A stretch of DNA of 64,000 nt from Emiliania huxleyi CCMP1516 (taxonomy: Eukaryota; Haptophyta; Isochrysidales; Noelaerhabdaceae), in contig NW_005196021.1 of assembly GCF_000372725.1 (NCBI RefSeq), positions 446,289 through 510,288 of the forward strand, given 5' to 3'. Made by a program: the position numbers and the translations under genes. Of this stretch, positions 43,354-58,600 are shown piece after piece. The notes under the pieces were generated by a model that saw nothing but the letters and a program-made list of their open reading frames with translations, ran no database searches and had not been told where the DNA came from. Numbering within the stretch: the first letter of the stretch is position 1; the number at the start of each line of letters is the position of its first letter.

Positions 43354-45214
43354 ATGAGGCCTCTGCTCGGGCTTCTCCTCGTCCTCGACCTCGCCTCCGT
43401 GTTCCTCTTCTCCGGCATTGTCTTCGGCTGGGCCCCGTTCAACGCGATCCTCATTGAGGAGGGCTTCTACGCGTCGCTCTGTACCGATTCAGCGCAGCCA
43501 CCGCCGTGCGAGGCGCAGGCGAATGCGCTCAATCTGGCGTTCACGATAGGTTCCACCGCGGTGTCTTTCGTGGCCGTGCCTGCTGGCATGCTGGTTGACA
43601 GCTTTGGCCCCGCGGTCGGGACGCTGGTCGCTGGAATTATCGAGATCTCAGGTCTCATCGGCATCGCCCTGTGTGAGCCAGTCTGGCGCGCCACCGGCTT
43701 CGACCTGTTCCTCGTGTCGGTGGTTTTGATCGCGATCGGCGGCTCGCTCACCATGTTTAACGCGTACTCGACCCCCTTCCTCTTCAAGCGGCGCATGAAC
43801 GTGGTCGTCGAGCTCACCGCATGCCTCTTTGACGGCAGCTGCATAATCTTCACCTTCTTCAAGCTCGCTTATGAAGCTGGCGTCCCCTTCAACATGCTCT
43901 GGTGGGGCTTTGTCGGCCTCGCCGCCGCGGTCTACTCCCTCTTGCTCCTCGCGTGGGTGCTCAACGCAAAGCAGCTCCAGGCCTCTCGGGGTGGGCGTGG
44001 GGACGACGCGGCGACGCTGGACACGGCGCTGGCCGACGCGGGCGAGGCGTCTGCACCCGAGAGCACGCCCACAGAGCTCGCGGCGAAGCCATTGCTGCAG
44101 CAGGTGCGCAGCCTCGAGTTTGCGACGGTGTGCCTCTTTGCGACGGTGCAGGTGACCGCTGCCTCGGCTGTGCCTTGGATCAATTGCAATCCATCACTCT
44201 TTTGCCCATGACTTCAGCTAATATTAACCTAAGGTCAATGTCTCGGTGTGCAGGTGACGCGCTCGAACCTCTACCTCGGCTCGGTCGACCTGACCAACCG
44301 CGAGTACGCCAGCAGCAACGGCTGGCCAGAGGGCGCGCTGGAGTCGACAACCTCGCTCGTCGGGCTGATTGTGCCGTTTGGCTTCATCGCTGTGCCCTTC
44401 ATCGAGGCCTCGATCCACCTCACCGGCCTCATCGGCACCTTCCTCGTCACGTCGGCGCTGGGCGTCCTCTTCTCGTGCCTCCAGCTCCTCCCTTCGCAGG
44501 CGGCGCAGGTCGGCGGCGCGGTCGTCTTCGCCGCCTTCCGCGCATTCCTCTTCTCCACCCTCGCGGCCTTCAACGGCGCCACCTTCGGCCCCAGCTCGAT
44601 GGGGCGCATCATGGGCCTGTGCATGTTCGTCTCGTCGCTCGTCAACCTTTGCCAGGCGCGGCCGCCTGCTCGCGGATCCCGCCCGACTAGAGTGTGCAAC
44701 GAACTCTAAGCAGCCCAGAGTCCGACCTTTGGTTGGCGTGCGCCTACGTGCTACCTACTCCTAATGAGTCACTCCACTCGTGCGATTGGGTTAGGCGCCG
44801 CTCGTCCGCCTCGCGCTCTCGATGGGCAACTTCCGCCCTCTCCTCATCTACTCGACCCTCGCCTCGGCTCCGCCCACGCTGCTGTGGCTGCTCGTCGCGG
44901 CTGTGCAGTGGCGCCGCCGCCGGCGAGCCACAGCGTGGGCCGCCCCGCTCCTCGCTGTTCGACCCAACGACGACGGAGAGGCGGCCAGCGTGCCGCCGCC
45001 GGCGCCGCCGCACCTCGCCCAGGGTGCTCCTCAGGCAACTCCAACTCAAGACGAGTCTCAGACGGCCCCGGGCCCTGAACGGCCTCGCCTTTACCCCGAA
45101 GTGGTGGTGCTGCGCCCGACAGGCTGTGGTGAGAACCGCCCGGCCTGGCGCGCGAGCGGCACCGCCTTTGGGGCGGCGCCGCGGGCCATCAGTTCGTCGC
45201 TCGTTTGGGCGTGA
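43354..45214 (+). CDS. Major facilitator transporter, SLC43/FMP42-like
   Basis: Exons 43354-44151, 44254-44655 and 44795-45214 (539 residues). Twelve hydrophobic segments are expected; the first is MRPLLGLLLVLDLASVFLFSG, followed by IVFGWAPFNAIL, the FSGIxFGW type of start seen in SLC43 amino-acid transporters and yeast FMP42. The loop after TM6 is acidic/Ser rich and the C-terminus is a long Pro-rich cytoplasmic tail. Intron 1 (102 nt) starts GTGACCGC and exon 2 starts GTGACGCG; intron 2 starts GCGCGGCCGCC and exon 3 starts GCGCCGCTCGTC, so both fit the direct-repeat pattern, the second with a GC donor. The substrate is unknown; branched-chain amino acids would be the family guess. Confidence 0.85.
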
Positions 45215-45740
45215 AAGCCGGTCGCCACGGCCGGTCGTCGTCGTCGTATACTGCTGGCCCTCGCCCTCAGTTGCCAGGGCTGTGGGCTGCAGAATTCGCG
45301 TCTGTGGCGTCTACGCAGGCTCTGCAGCGTGATGGCTGGAGGGACTGCGAGGCCGGCGGCAGCGGAAGGGGACAGGCTGGGCACGAGCCAGGAACAGGCT
45401 GGCCAGGTCCGCAGGTGGCTGCGCTCGGGCGAGGCCGCACCGTGGGGCGCCCGCGTGCTCCACCCGATCGTGCATGCGACCGTGCACCCACGGGCCCCTG
45501 GTGCTCGTCCGACCCTGCGCCGAGCCCTGGCGGCGCCACGCGCCGCAGCCGCTGCTCCAGCCTCCTTGCCCTGCTCGTGGAGCGACGGCCCCCGTGTGAT
45601 CACCTGCGCCCCCCCAAGGCAGCGGCAGCCATCGTACAAACGCCACCGTCTGGCCGACGGCGATGTTGACCTGTTCTCGCTACCCAACGGTCTCAGCCCC
45701 TACCCTACCGCCTGACATTCGAACCCAGGTTCGCGGCTCT
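45215..45740. other. Intergenic region
   Basis: Several overlapping frames on both strands, none with a recognisable domain or consistent codon preference. Nothing else seen. Confidence 0.5.
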
Positions 45741-45968
45741 GGGTTCCGGCTCCTACCCGGATAGGGGGTCTGTCGGCACTGGCTGGCCCCTCCCAGATAG
45801 GTAGGTAGGTTGGTCTTGTTTGGCCCAAAAGGGCCCTGCAATAGGTAGGTACCCCCTATTTTCATCTTTTTTCGCTTCGCTGCGCGGCCTGGGGATAGGT
45901 AGGTAGGTAGGGCGTTTTGGCGCGAGTCAGTGCCCAGAGACCCCCTATCCGGGTAGGAGCCGGAACCC
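45741..45968. mobile_element. Small MITE-like element with about 40-bp inverted ends
   Basis: Left end GGGTTCCGGCTCCTACCCGG at 45741 and its reverse complement ending at 45968; the arms match over about 40 bp with a few differences. The 228-bp interior has TAGGTAGG repeats and no coding capacity. No clear target duplication. Confidence 0.75.
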
Positions 45969-46081
45969 TGTTGGGCATGTGCTTGTCGAAAAAAAATCAT
46001 CCTCGTCTGGCCGCGACGCACTCCATCGAGAAATCCCCCGGCCAACCATCGCCCCAGAGTGCGTTAGCGCGCCCAGCAGGC

Positions 46082-51120
<5,039 letters not shown>

Positions 51121-52734
51121 TGACGTGTGTGGTTGTGGAATGACATGTCAGAATGCCGTAAGGTATGTAGCGAGCGGCGGTCGCCCAGGGTCGGGTTGCC
51201 GTAGATGGTAGTGCTCGACGACACATGTCGAAGCAGTGGCTGAGAGCTGAGTACAGGTCTTCTAGGTACGACTGGCCTCACGACTGGATGGCCGAAGCGG
51301 GGACTTGGTCTTCTAGGTACTTGGTCTTCTACACAACACATACGGCTTTATAGCCTACTGGGCTGGGTTTTTAGGCATTGTGGGCGGGTTGGCACTCCCA
51401 TCGACCCTCATGACCTCCTGCGGTAAGGTACGGCGGGGAAGGAGCGAAGGACCGTGGATTGAGGAAATCGGGGGACCGACCCACCTCGCCACAGACGGAT
51501 CGGTCCAACTCCATGCCCGCGCTAATCGAGGGGAGTACCGCGTCGAGCGCCGCGAGCGCCGCGAGAAGCGTAGGCAAGAGGAACGCTTCAAGTAAGCCGG
51601 GCGGTGTGGAGCGTGGAGAGCTCCCGGGTGTGTGAGTCGTGTTAATGTACTACAAAGGAGCACAGAAACAACACACATGCTCTGGGGGGATGCCGCACGC
51701 GTCCACACGTAGTCGAGACCGAGAGGCTGGAGTGGTGCTGGTGCTCAATCTCGCTAACCCCCCTTGGTAGCGCTAGGGCGGGGGTAGCGCTGGTTGGTGT
51801 GGGGTTGTGCTTAGGTAAGGTAAGGTAAACGTCTCCACACACACAAAGTGGTGGGGCAAGGGGGGGCGACCCTCGCATCTCCACGCCTGGACACGGGCAG
51901 GAGCCCCACGGCATTCAAAGTGACGCCATCACCTCCGCGGCTACCCTCCGCGCTTTCGCTCGCCGGGTGCACCCGAGCCCACCCGAGAGGTGTCCCCAAG
52001 GGTTTGGGCGCGTTTTGCTAAAAATCGTTCAACTTCAGCTCCGCGTCAGCGCGTTGCACTCATAGGCCTCGCTCATCGCCACTTGCGCACGGCTGTTCGT
52101 GAGCGTGACGCAGCGCATATGCCACTCCCGGCTTCGGCGAAGTGAAGGGCGTCAGGGCTGTCAGCCAGGGGGGGCGACCCTCGTAGCGTCATCCTCGATC
52201 GTACACGCACGCCGGCAGCCGATGCACCCCGACTCGCGCCGAGCGCCGTTGGGCATCTCCACTCATCTCCTGTCGAGATGCCCCACTGTGAGACCCGGTC
52301 GCCCCACACCAGCAGCCTATGCACACCATAGTTCGGCAAAACTCCACGCGCGAAATGGTGCGCAGCTTGGCAGCTAGAGAAAGTGGTCCAACTTGGGCAA
52401 GGCTCTAGTCGCCGCTGCCCATCGCGGAGCCCAAACCCTCGTCTCAGAGCCGATACTGCGACTCATCGCTCGGAAGGGGACCGGTCTATGCCCGAGTAGG
52501 TGCTATCGGCCGCAATAACGCCACTCGGCGCGACTTCTCGGTCGATGCGTCGTTCGTTTCTCAGCCCCTCCCCTCGGGCGATAGGCGTTGCCGCCGCCTG
52601 CCCACACGTGCAGGGGTGGCCTGGCGGAGGCGGACGGCGGGCAAAGCAGCAGCTGCGGCTGCGGAGTGACGGCTTCATCATGGTCGACGCCCGTAGGCCC
52701 TAGCCGAGTCCAGCTGTGCGCTACTCGTCGGAGG
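51121..52734. other. Intergenic region
   Basis: No supported gene. It includes the LTR-like copy at 51246-51379, short frames near 51380-51595 and 52073-52339 without domains, and two GGGGCGACCCTCG words (51861, 52172). Some of this could be flanking debris of the element at 52735. Confidence 0.5.
51246..51379 (-). mobile_element. Solo-LTR-like copy
   Basis: On the minus strand it begins TGCCTAAAAACCCAGCCCAG and runs to CGGCCATCCAGTCGTGAGG, with an internal partial duplication of CTAGAAGACCAAGT. Its two halves occur separately at the ends of 36435-37535. Confidence 0.4.
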
Positions 52735-53915
52735 GGGGGACTCGTGCTCGTCTGAACCACAGCGTGTCCCGACTCGACTGCCGGCGTCCCAGTCCGGGGG
52801 TGTTTCTCTTCTTATCCGTTACCATGTAGAGCGAGGTCGAGGGCGGGCCCTTTCGGGCTCGGGCCGCCCTCTCGCCCGCACCTCTGCGGGGCTCGCACGT
52901 GGTAGCGGGCACGCCGTCGTCGTCGGCGGCGTCGGGTGGATAAAACATGATCAGGTCATCGACGTAGACCCCGAGCAGGAACTCGTCATGCTCTGTGCGG
53001 TAGTAGAAAACGCTCAGGTCAGCCGTGGACTGGATGAGGCCGGCGCCGCCCTCGGCGCGGGGAAGCGTGAGCCAGTAGTAGAAGTCGCGCTGGAAGCGCC
53101 GGCCAGCCTGCTTCATGCCGTACAGTGGCTTGAGGAGGACGCAGATCTTGGGCTTGCCGTGCTCATCGAAGGCATGGACATGTCCAGCTGGTTGGTACAT
53201 GAAGGCGATCTCGCCGCCCGTCGCGGACTACGCATGCGGCGCCGCGACCTCGTCGCCGCCTTCCTACAGGGCTCCCTCGAGTACGGCGGATACCCGCTTC
53301 TCGCTCAGCGCATCTCTGAGGCTTCCCGCGCGCCGACTGCTACGCGCGCGGCGAGAGGCGCACCCCATCGGGGACAGGATTGAGGCCCCTGTACATGCTC
53401 GGCAACGCCGCCGTCGCTGCCCTCCCGAGTCCTCAACATGATGCCGCACATGCGCAACCGTTCTGCGCACACGCCGCAGGGAGGAGTTTTCACTCCAACG
53501 TCCGAGTTTCTCCTTCCTGCAGGGCGAGAGACATCAGCCTCTCTACTTCCAGGAGAACATCTACGCCACACGCTATCCCGACGGTCCACAACCCGCACAC
53601 TCTCGCTGCAGTCGATCCAGCCCTCGCACTCCCCACTGGAGATCTAGCGAGGCCCCCCAGGCTGGGACAGGATTGGAGCCCCTGTGCTGCATCTGTGGTG
53701 ATATGTGGGGGACACTTTCTCCTCCCTATTCATGTGAGTGACTCGACTACGTCGAGGGGGGGGACGTCTGAACCACAGCGTGTCCCGACTCGACTGCCGG
53801 CGTCCCAGTCCGGGGGTGTTTCTCTTCTTATCCGTTACCATGTAGAGCGAGGTCGAGGGCGGGCCCTTTCGGGCTCGGGCCGCCCTCTCGCCCGCACCTC
53901 TGCGGGGCTCGCACG
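52735..53915. mobile_element. Broken Ty1/copia-type LTR retrotransposon fragment
   Basis: Fossil with part of a copia-type reverse transcriptase: on the minus strand VLLKPLYGMKQAGRRFQRDF and the active-site YVDD context (LGVYVDDLIMF) around 52940-53200, and an AAFLQGSLEYG block of the same domain on the plus strand near 53250. A 150-bp direct repeat (52750-52900 and 53765-53914) brackets it. It is incomplete and rearranged, with several breaks; gag, protease and integrase were not seen. Moderately old. Confidence 0.8.
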
Positions 53916-54089
53916 GTGCTGCCTCCCCTACGCGGCACCGTCACTGCCCCCCCACCCGAGGTGGCGGCTGGAGGCCTTCCGGGGAGAATATCTGCCCTCG
54001 CAGCAAGGCCTCGGGGCTTGGGTGCGCGGTCCTTCGAGACTGAGCGGGAGCTTTTTATTTTTCAGCGCCGCTCGACTCCTTATGCCTTG

Positions 54090-55910
54090 ATGCCGACGCC
54101 CTGCCCGTGGCGTGCCTACGCGCGCGTGCACGCCTTCTACCAGCTGTGCCGCTTCACGTCGCCACCGGAGCCGACGCTTTTCATTGCGCTACAGGCGCCC
54201 TTCGTCCTCGCCGCTCTCGTGCGGCCATCAAAGGCCACGCTCATCGGCTCCGCCGTGATGAACTGGTGCACCATCGCATGGCATCTGCCTGCGGTCGTCG
54301 ACATGGACTGGTGGGCGATGAACACGGACGCGGCCGTCATTCTCGCGCTCCTCCTCGTGAGCGGCGACACCGCCTTCATCTCGCGCGTGATTCGCATCCA
54401 GATGGCAATATTTTACGCGGCGAGCGGGCTTTGGAAGGCGAATGTGGACCACTCGGATCCGCGGCTGTCGTGCTCGTCGCTCATGCTTGTGCAGATTCTC
54501 TGCGGCTGGCTGCCCGAGCCGCTCCTCGCCGCGTCGCTCGTCTCGCTCGTCGCCACCACCGCACCGCACATTACGCTCATCGTCGAGTGCGGCATTCCGA
54601 TTCTGCTGCTCAGCCCATCGCGGACGGCGTGGCGCCTCGGCGTGGCGCTCGCGCTCGCGCTGCACCTGGGGATCATGGCCGCGCCGCTTCCCCTCTCGAT
54701 CGCAGACTTTGGCGCCCTGTCCGCCTCGCGCCTCTTCTGGGTCACTCCGCACGCGAGCGTGCGCGCCGTGGCAGAGGTGGAGGAAGCTTTGAGCTTGCAC
54801 GGCGGCGAGGCGTCGCGCGGCGTCGCCGTCGGCGCGGCGCTCGTCGTGGGCGTGACGGCGACCGTGTGCGCGGTGCACGGCTCATGCGAGCGCGTCGTCG
54901 CCAACCTCGCCTACAGCGCGCTCGCGGCGCTCACGCTCCGCACCCTCGTCCTCGATGACGACGCGCCGCCTCCCACTTCCGACAAGGCAAGGGCGGCGCC
55001 GCCGGTGCTGCCGGCGCCGCCGCCGCTGCCGCCGCTGCCGCCGCGTGCCCGACGCACACTCGCGTGGGCGCTGATCGGCTGCGCGGCCTTCTACGCGTTC
55101 GGCATGCCCATGCTCGGGCTGATCGACGTGGGTGGCTGCACGATGTTCTCGCACATCAAGCAGCACGGCGGCTCCAGCCACGCCTTCCTCCCAACCGGAC
55201 TCCTCCAGCGCTGGCTGGCGCATCGCAGCCCGGCCGACGGCGCGCTCGGCCCGCTGCGCGACCTGGCGGGCGGCGTAGTGCGCGTCGAGCGCTCGACCTC
55301 TCGCTTCCTCAACGCCATCTACCCGGGTGAGACGCTCGAGTTCGAGCCGGAGCCGCTCGTGCGCCGCACGCTGCACTCGGTTGGCCACGAGGCGAGGCTA
55401 TTCACGCACCAGGGCGCGCGCGCTCGCAACCTGCGCGGCAAGAACATGGGCGTGGGCGGCGGGCTCACCGGCCTCGGAATCGGCTACATCATGGTGCAAC
55501 GGTCCAACGGCGCCCACGGCCGGCCGTTTACGCGGTACACGCTGCCGACGCTCGAGGTGCGGATGGTGCTCGAGGCGATGAGAGAGCGCAACGAGAGCTT
55601 CGAGCTCGAGTACACGCGCATCGCCGGCGCGCCGCCACTCGACGACCACGCCGCCGCCGAGGAGTGGCGCGCGTCAGGATGCGGGACCCGCGTCCGCCTG
55701 CGCGAGGCCGATGGCGCGCGCGACTGCTCGGCCGTCGACACGTGCGCCGCCGGCGACTGGTTCGTCCGGTGGGCGGCGCGGCGAGCTTGCGCCGAGGACG
55801 AGCTTGCTGTGCTGGCGACGCCGCCTGGCTGGCTCGCCCGCAAGCTCCTCCTCGCCAACCCGTACCCCATCCTTCAGCCCGCGGGAAGGTACTGCGGAAG
55901 CAGCGGCTAA
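54090..55910 (+). CDS. HTTM / gamma-carboxylase-like multi-pass membrane protein
   Basis: 606 residues from the ATG at 54090, no intron. The first half has about eight hydrophobic segments and the HTTM-like stretch IQMAIFYAASGLWKANVDHSDPRLSCSS, reminiscent of the vitamin-K-dependent carboxylase/HTTM fold where a Tyr-x-x-Ala/Ser-Gly-x-x-Lys helix precedes a short aspartate-rich loop. A Pro-rich linker (PVLPAPPPLPPLPPRARR) joins another membrane helix (TLAWALIGCAAFYAFGMPM) to a soluble C-terminal domain of about 240 residues with GGSSHAFLPTG and paired cysteines (SGCGTRV, RDCSAVDTC). The enzymatic role is unknown. The frame is open upstream to 53916, but that part overlaps the retroelement repeat. 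Family assignment is by pattern, not by a full alignment. Confidence 0.68.
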   Translation: MPTPCPWRAYARVHAFYQLCRFTSPPEPTLFIALQAPFVLAALVRPSKATLIGSAVMNWCTIAWHLPAVVDMDWWAMNTDAAVILALLLVSGDTAFISRVIRIQMAIFYAASGLWKANVDHSDPRLSCSSLMLVQILCGWLPEPLLAASLVSLVATTAPHITLIVECGIPILLLSPSRTAWRLGVALALALHLGIMAAPLPLSIADFGALSASRLFWVTPHASVRAVAEVEEALSLHGGEASRGVAVGAALVVGVTATVCAVHGSCERVVANLAYSALAALTLRTLVLDDDAPPPTSDKARAAPPVLPAPPPLPPLPPRARRTLAWALIGCAAFYAFGMPMLGLIDVGGCTMFSHIKQHGGSSHAFLPTGLLQRWLAHRSPADGALGPLRDLAGGVVRVERSTSRFLNAIYPGETLEFEPEPLVRRTLHSVGHEARLFTHQGARARNLRGKNMGVGGGLTGLGIGYIMVQRSNGAHGRPFTRYTLPTLEVRMVLEAMRERNESFELEYTRIAGAPPLDDHAAAEEWRASGCGTRVRLREADGARDCSAVDTCAAGDWFVRWAARRACAEDELAVLATPPGWLARKLLLANPYPILQPAGRYCGSSG

Positions 55911-56144
55911 TTCGAGGTGCGCATCCGTCTTTTCTTTCGGTGACCACTGGCGCGAACTCGCGAGGTGGACGAAGTCTTTTGTACCTGTGTTAGTGCCAGT
56001 GCGCGCCAGTCCCGTCCCAGTGTCGTGCGAGGGACTTCTGTAAAATTCTGGTAAAATCGGCTGGTAAAATTCTTTTGTTGTGCTGTGAGAGGGAGTTCTT
56101 TTCGTTGACCCCGGGGGTGGAGGGCCGGGGATTTCTTTTGTTGA
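55911..56144 (+). promoter_or_regulatory. 5' flank of the AP2 gene with TAAAATTCTTTT box and dispersed repeat
   Basis: 55987-56026 repeats the TGTTAGTGCCAGTGCGCGCC unit seen at 12217. TAAAATTCT occurs near 56041 and TAAAATTCTTTT at 56065-56076, about 70 bp before the ATG. Function inferred from recurrence only. Confidence 0.35.
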
Positions 56145-56924
56145 TGGCGCCCGCTCGCGCGAACTCGCGGGACTCAGCGTCCGAGCGCCTCGTGTTGATC
56201 CTAGAGGAGCACGACTGGCTACAAGAACGTGGCCTACAAGCGCAGCAAAAGGAAGTACGAGGTGCAGGCGTGGGATGGCGGCAAGCGTGTCTTCCTCGGC
56301 TTCTTCGCCACCGCCGAAGAGGCGGCCACCGCCTACGCTCGCTCAGAGTACGGCCGCGCCGACGCCGCCAAGCTGCTGCAGCCTCGCCCGGCTCCCACTG
56401 CCGCTGGCGCCGAGGCGATACGGCAGGCGGAGAGGGAGGGCCTGACTCTGGCCAGCGGCAGCAGCAACAGCGGCTACAAAGGCGTGACCTTCTGCCCGAA
56501 GCGGCAAGGCAGCAAGAAGTTCAAGCTGGACGTGTGGGATGGCAGCAGGAACGTCACCCTCGGCCTCTTTGCCACCGCCTAGGAGGCGGCGCTCTTCTAC
56601 GCCCGCAGGGAGGCGGGCAGGGATATGGTTGCGCTCTACCCGCCGCCGCCGCCACCGCCGCCTCTGCCGCCGCCCACCTCTGCCGCTGGCGCCGATTCGA
56701 TACGGCAGGCGGAGAGGGAGGGCCTTACGCTGGCCACCAGTAGCGGCAGCAACAGCGGCTACAAAGGCGTCTCCTTCTACCCGAAGCGGCAAGGCAGCAA
56801 GAAGTACAAGCTAGCGGTGAAGGTTGGCGGCAAGCTGGTCACCCTCGGCATGTTCGCCACCGCCGAGCGGCGGCGCTCTTCTACGCCCGCAGGGAGGCGG
56901 GCAGGGACACCAGCGATCTCACCG

Positions 56925-56956
<32 letters not shown>

Positions 56957-57803
56957 TCCTCTGCTGCTGGTGCCGAGGCGATACGGCAGGCGGGGAGGGA
57001 GGGCCTGACTCTGGCTACGAGCAGCAACAACAGCGGCTACAAAGGCGTGACCTACTACCCGAAGGAGCGAGGCAGCAAGAAGTACGAGCTGCAGATGATG
57101 GTTGGCGGCAAGCGGCTTCACCTCGGCCGCTTCGCCACCGCCGAGGAGGCGGCGCTGGCGCGCGCGCGGCACCTGTGGGACACGACCATCCGCCTGCTCG
57201 AGCCGCCTTCGCAGCAAGCACCGCCGCAAGGCGCAGCAGCGAGCAGGGCCGTCCGAGGCCAGCAGCTATGAGGAGGAGGACGGCTTCGACCCGGCGGACA
57301 TTGCCGACGCCGTGGCTAACTCGCTGCTCTCCGACCCGCCGCCTTCCGCGAGCGAGCAGAGGGCGGCGAGGCGGCAGGCGCGCGCAGCAGAACAGGCGAG
57401 GGCGGAGGCTGCGGCGGCGGCGGGTGCTGCCCCGCCATGCGACGACGAGGTGGAGGTGGAGGCGGAGCAGGGGAGCGATAGCGAGGAGGAGTCGGAGATG
57501 GAGGTGGAGGCCGGCGCCGCAGCAAGGGCGGCGTCAGCTTCGGCAGCAGCCGAGCAGGCCCTTCAGTGCGCTATTTGCTTCGACGACCTCAGCTCGCACC
57601 TCGAGGCGCGCCTGCAGCCGCGCGACCCGAACGGCTGGGGCGCCACGCACTGCTGCAAGAACCTCTTCCACTACCACTGCCTGCACACTTGGCTCAACGA
57701 CGACAGCGAGGTCGAGACGAGCCGCGGGATGGAGCCGATCAACACGGCCTGCCCTGGCTGCCGAGGCTTCGTGTCGAAGTCGACGTCGCGGATGCTACGC
57801 TAG
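56145..57803 (+). pseudogene. Multi-AP2 domain protein with C-terminal RING, apparently decayed
   Basis: Encodes four AP2/ERF-type DNA-binding domains in row (KNVAYKRSKRKYEVQAWDGG; SGYKGVTFCPKRQGSKKFKL; SGYKGVSFYPKRQGSKKYKL; SGYKGVTYYPKERGSKKYEL), each with LGxFATAEEAA, separated by Pro-rich linkers, then an acidic segment and a RING-like finger (CAICFDD ... CCKNLFHYHCLHTWL ... CPGC). Compared with the copy at 57965, about 11 bases are missing after LVLIL, which shifts frame before the first AP2. There is a TAG at 56580-56582 in the second AP2, a one-base loss near 56865, and another phase change between about 57170 and 57260. It could instead be assembly error or unusual splicing. If intact in other strains it would be a transcription factor with ubiquitin ligase potential. 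Confidence 0.6.
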
Positions 57804-57964
57804 AGCACTCCGCACTATACACCCCTGCTGTGGGACGCGTGTGTTCGGGGTGCGACCATAGGGTGTGAGCATTCGCTGCTGGTGACCTTCTCTTCAGCGT
57901 GTGCGCCAGTCCACCGCCGCCTTGCGAGCGTGGGGCGCAGGATTTCTTTTTCCCCAAGAGCTTG

Positions 57965-58321
57965 ATGGCGCCCGCTCGCGCGAACTCGCGGGACACAGCG
58001 TCCGAGCGCCTCGTGTTGATCCTAGCCATCAGCAAGAGGAGCACGACTGGCTGCAAGAACGTGACCTTCAACCGCAGCAATAAGAAGTTCCAGGTACATG
58101 TGCCTAATGGCGGCAAGCGTGTCCGCCTCGGCTACTTCGACACCGCCGAAGAGGCGGCCACCGCCTACGCTCGCTCAGAGTACGGCCGCACCGACGCCGC
58201 TAAGCTGCTGCAGCCCCGCCCAGCTCCCACTGCCGCGAGTGTCTCTCTTTTGTGTTTGTGTATCGATCGCTTCGACGGATCGAACCTTGTACCGTGCGTG
58301 TTATCTAGGCCCTTCGGGTAG
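57965..58321 (+). CDS. Single AP2-domain protein, truncated duplicate
   Basis: Starts MAPARANSRDTASERLVLIL, the same N-terminus as the gene at 56145, then an intact AP2 domain (TTGCKNVTFNRSNKKFQVHV, RLGYFDTAEEAATAYARSEYG). After QPRPAPTAAS the similarity ends and the frame runs about 27 residues to a stop at 58319-58321, just before the R1 repeat copy at 58405. It is a tandem duplicate whose 3' part was lost or replaced. It may still give a small DNA-binding protein. Confidence 0.6.
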   Translation: MAPARANSRDTASERLVLILAISKRSTTGCKNVTFNRSNKKFQVHVPNGGKRVRLGYFDTAEEAATAYARSEYGRTDAAKLLQPRPAPTAASVSLLCLCIDRFDGSNLVPCVLSRPFG

Positions 58322-58404
58322 TCTCCCCCCATCCCCAGGGCCTCCAGGGCTCGCACCTCAACTCCTCTCACATACCAGCGCACAGCGCCATAGGTAGATC
58401 GGGG

Positions 58405-58565
58405 CGTGCAACATGTTCTCGAGGTTCTCAAGGTGGAATATCCTTTGGCCGCGTTGGGTAGCGAGGATTGGTGTGACGCGATCCACGCAGGTGTGTTTTC
58501 TGACGGCCGACCGTCAGTGCACGGAGTTGCCCCTTCTCCGACTGCCCCGGCTAGCCTCTGCTCTG
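58405..58565 (-). repeat. R1 dispersed repeat, partial copy
   Basis: On the minus strand from CTAGCCGGGGCAGTCGGAGA through CGTGCACTGACGGTCGG to CTTGAGAACCTCGAGAAC. Same 3' end as the other R1 copies. It lies between the truncated AP2 gene and the MGCVSSK gene, pointing away from the latter. Confidence 0.88.
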
Positions 58566-58600
58566 CCAATCACCGGATCGCGAGAAACGACTACGGTACC

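Noticed and set aside
45690-45780. Possible tRNA on the minus strand (GGGTTCGAAT T-arm-like word)
   Set aside because: T-stem does not close fully and no matching acceptor or anticodon stem could be drawn.
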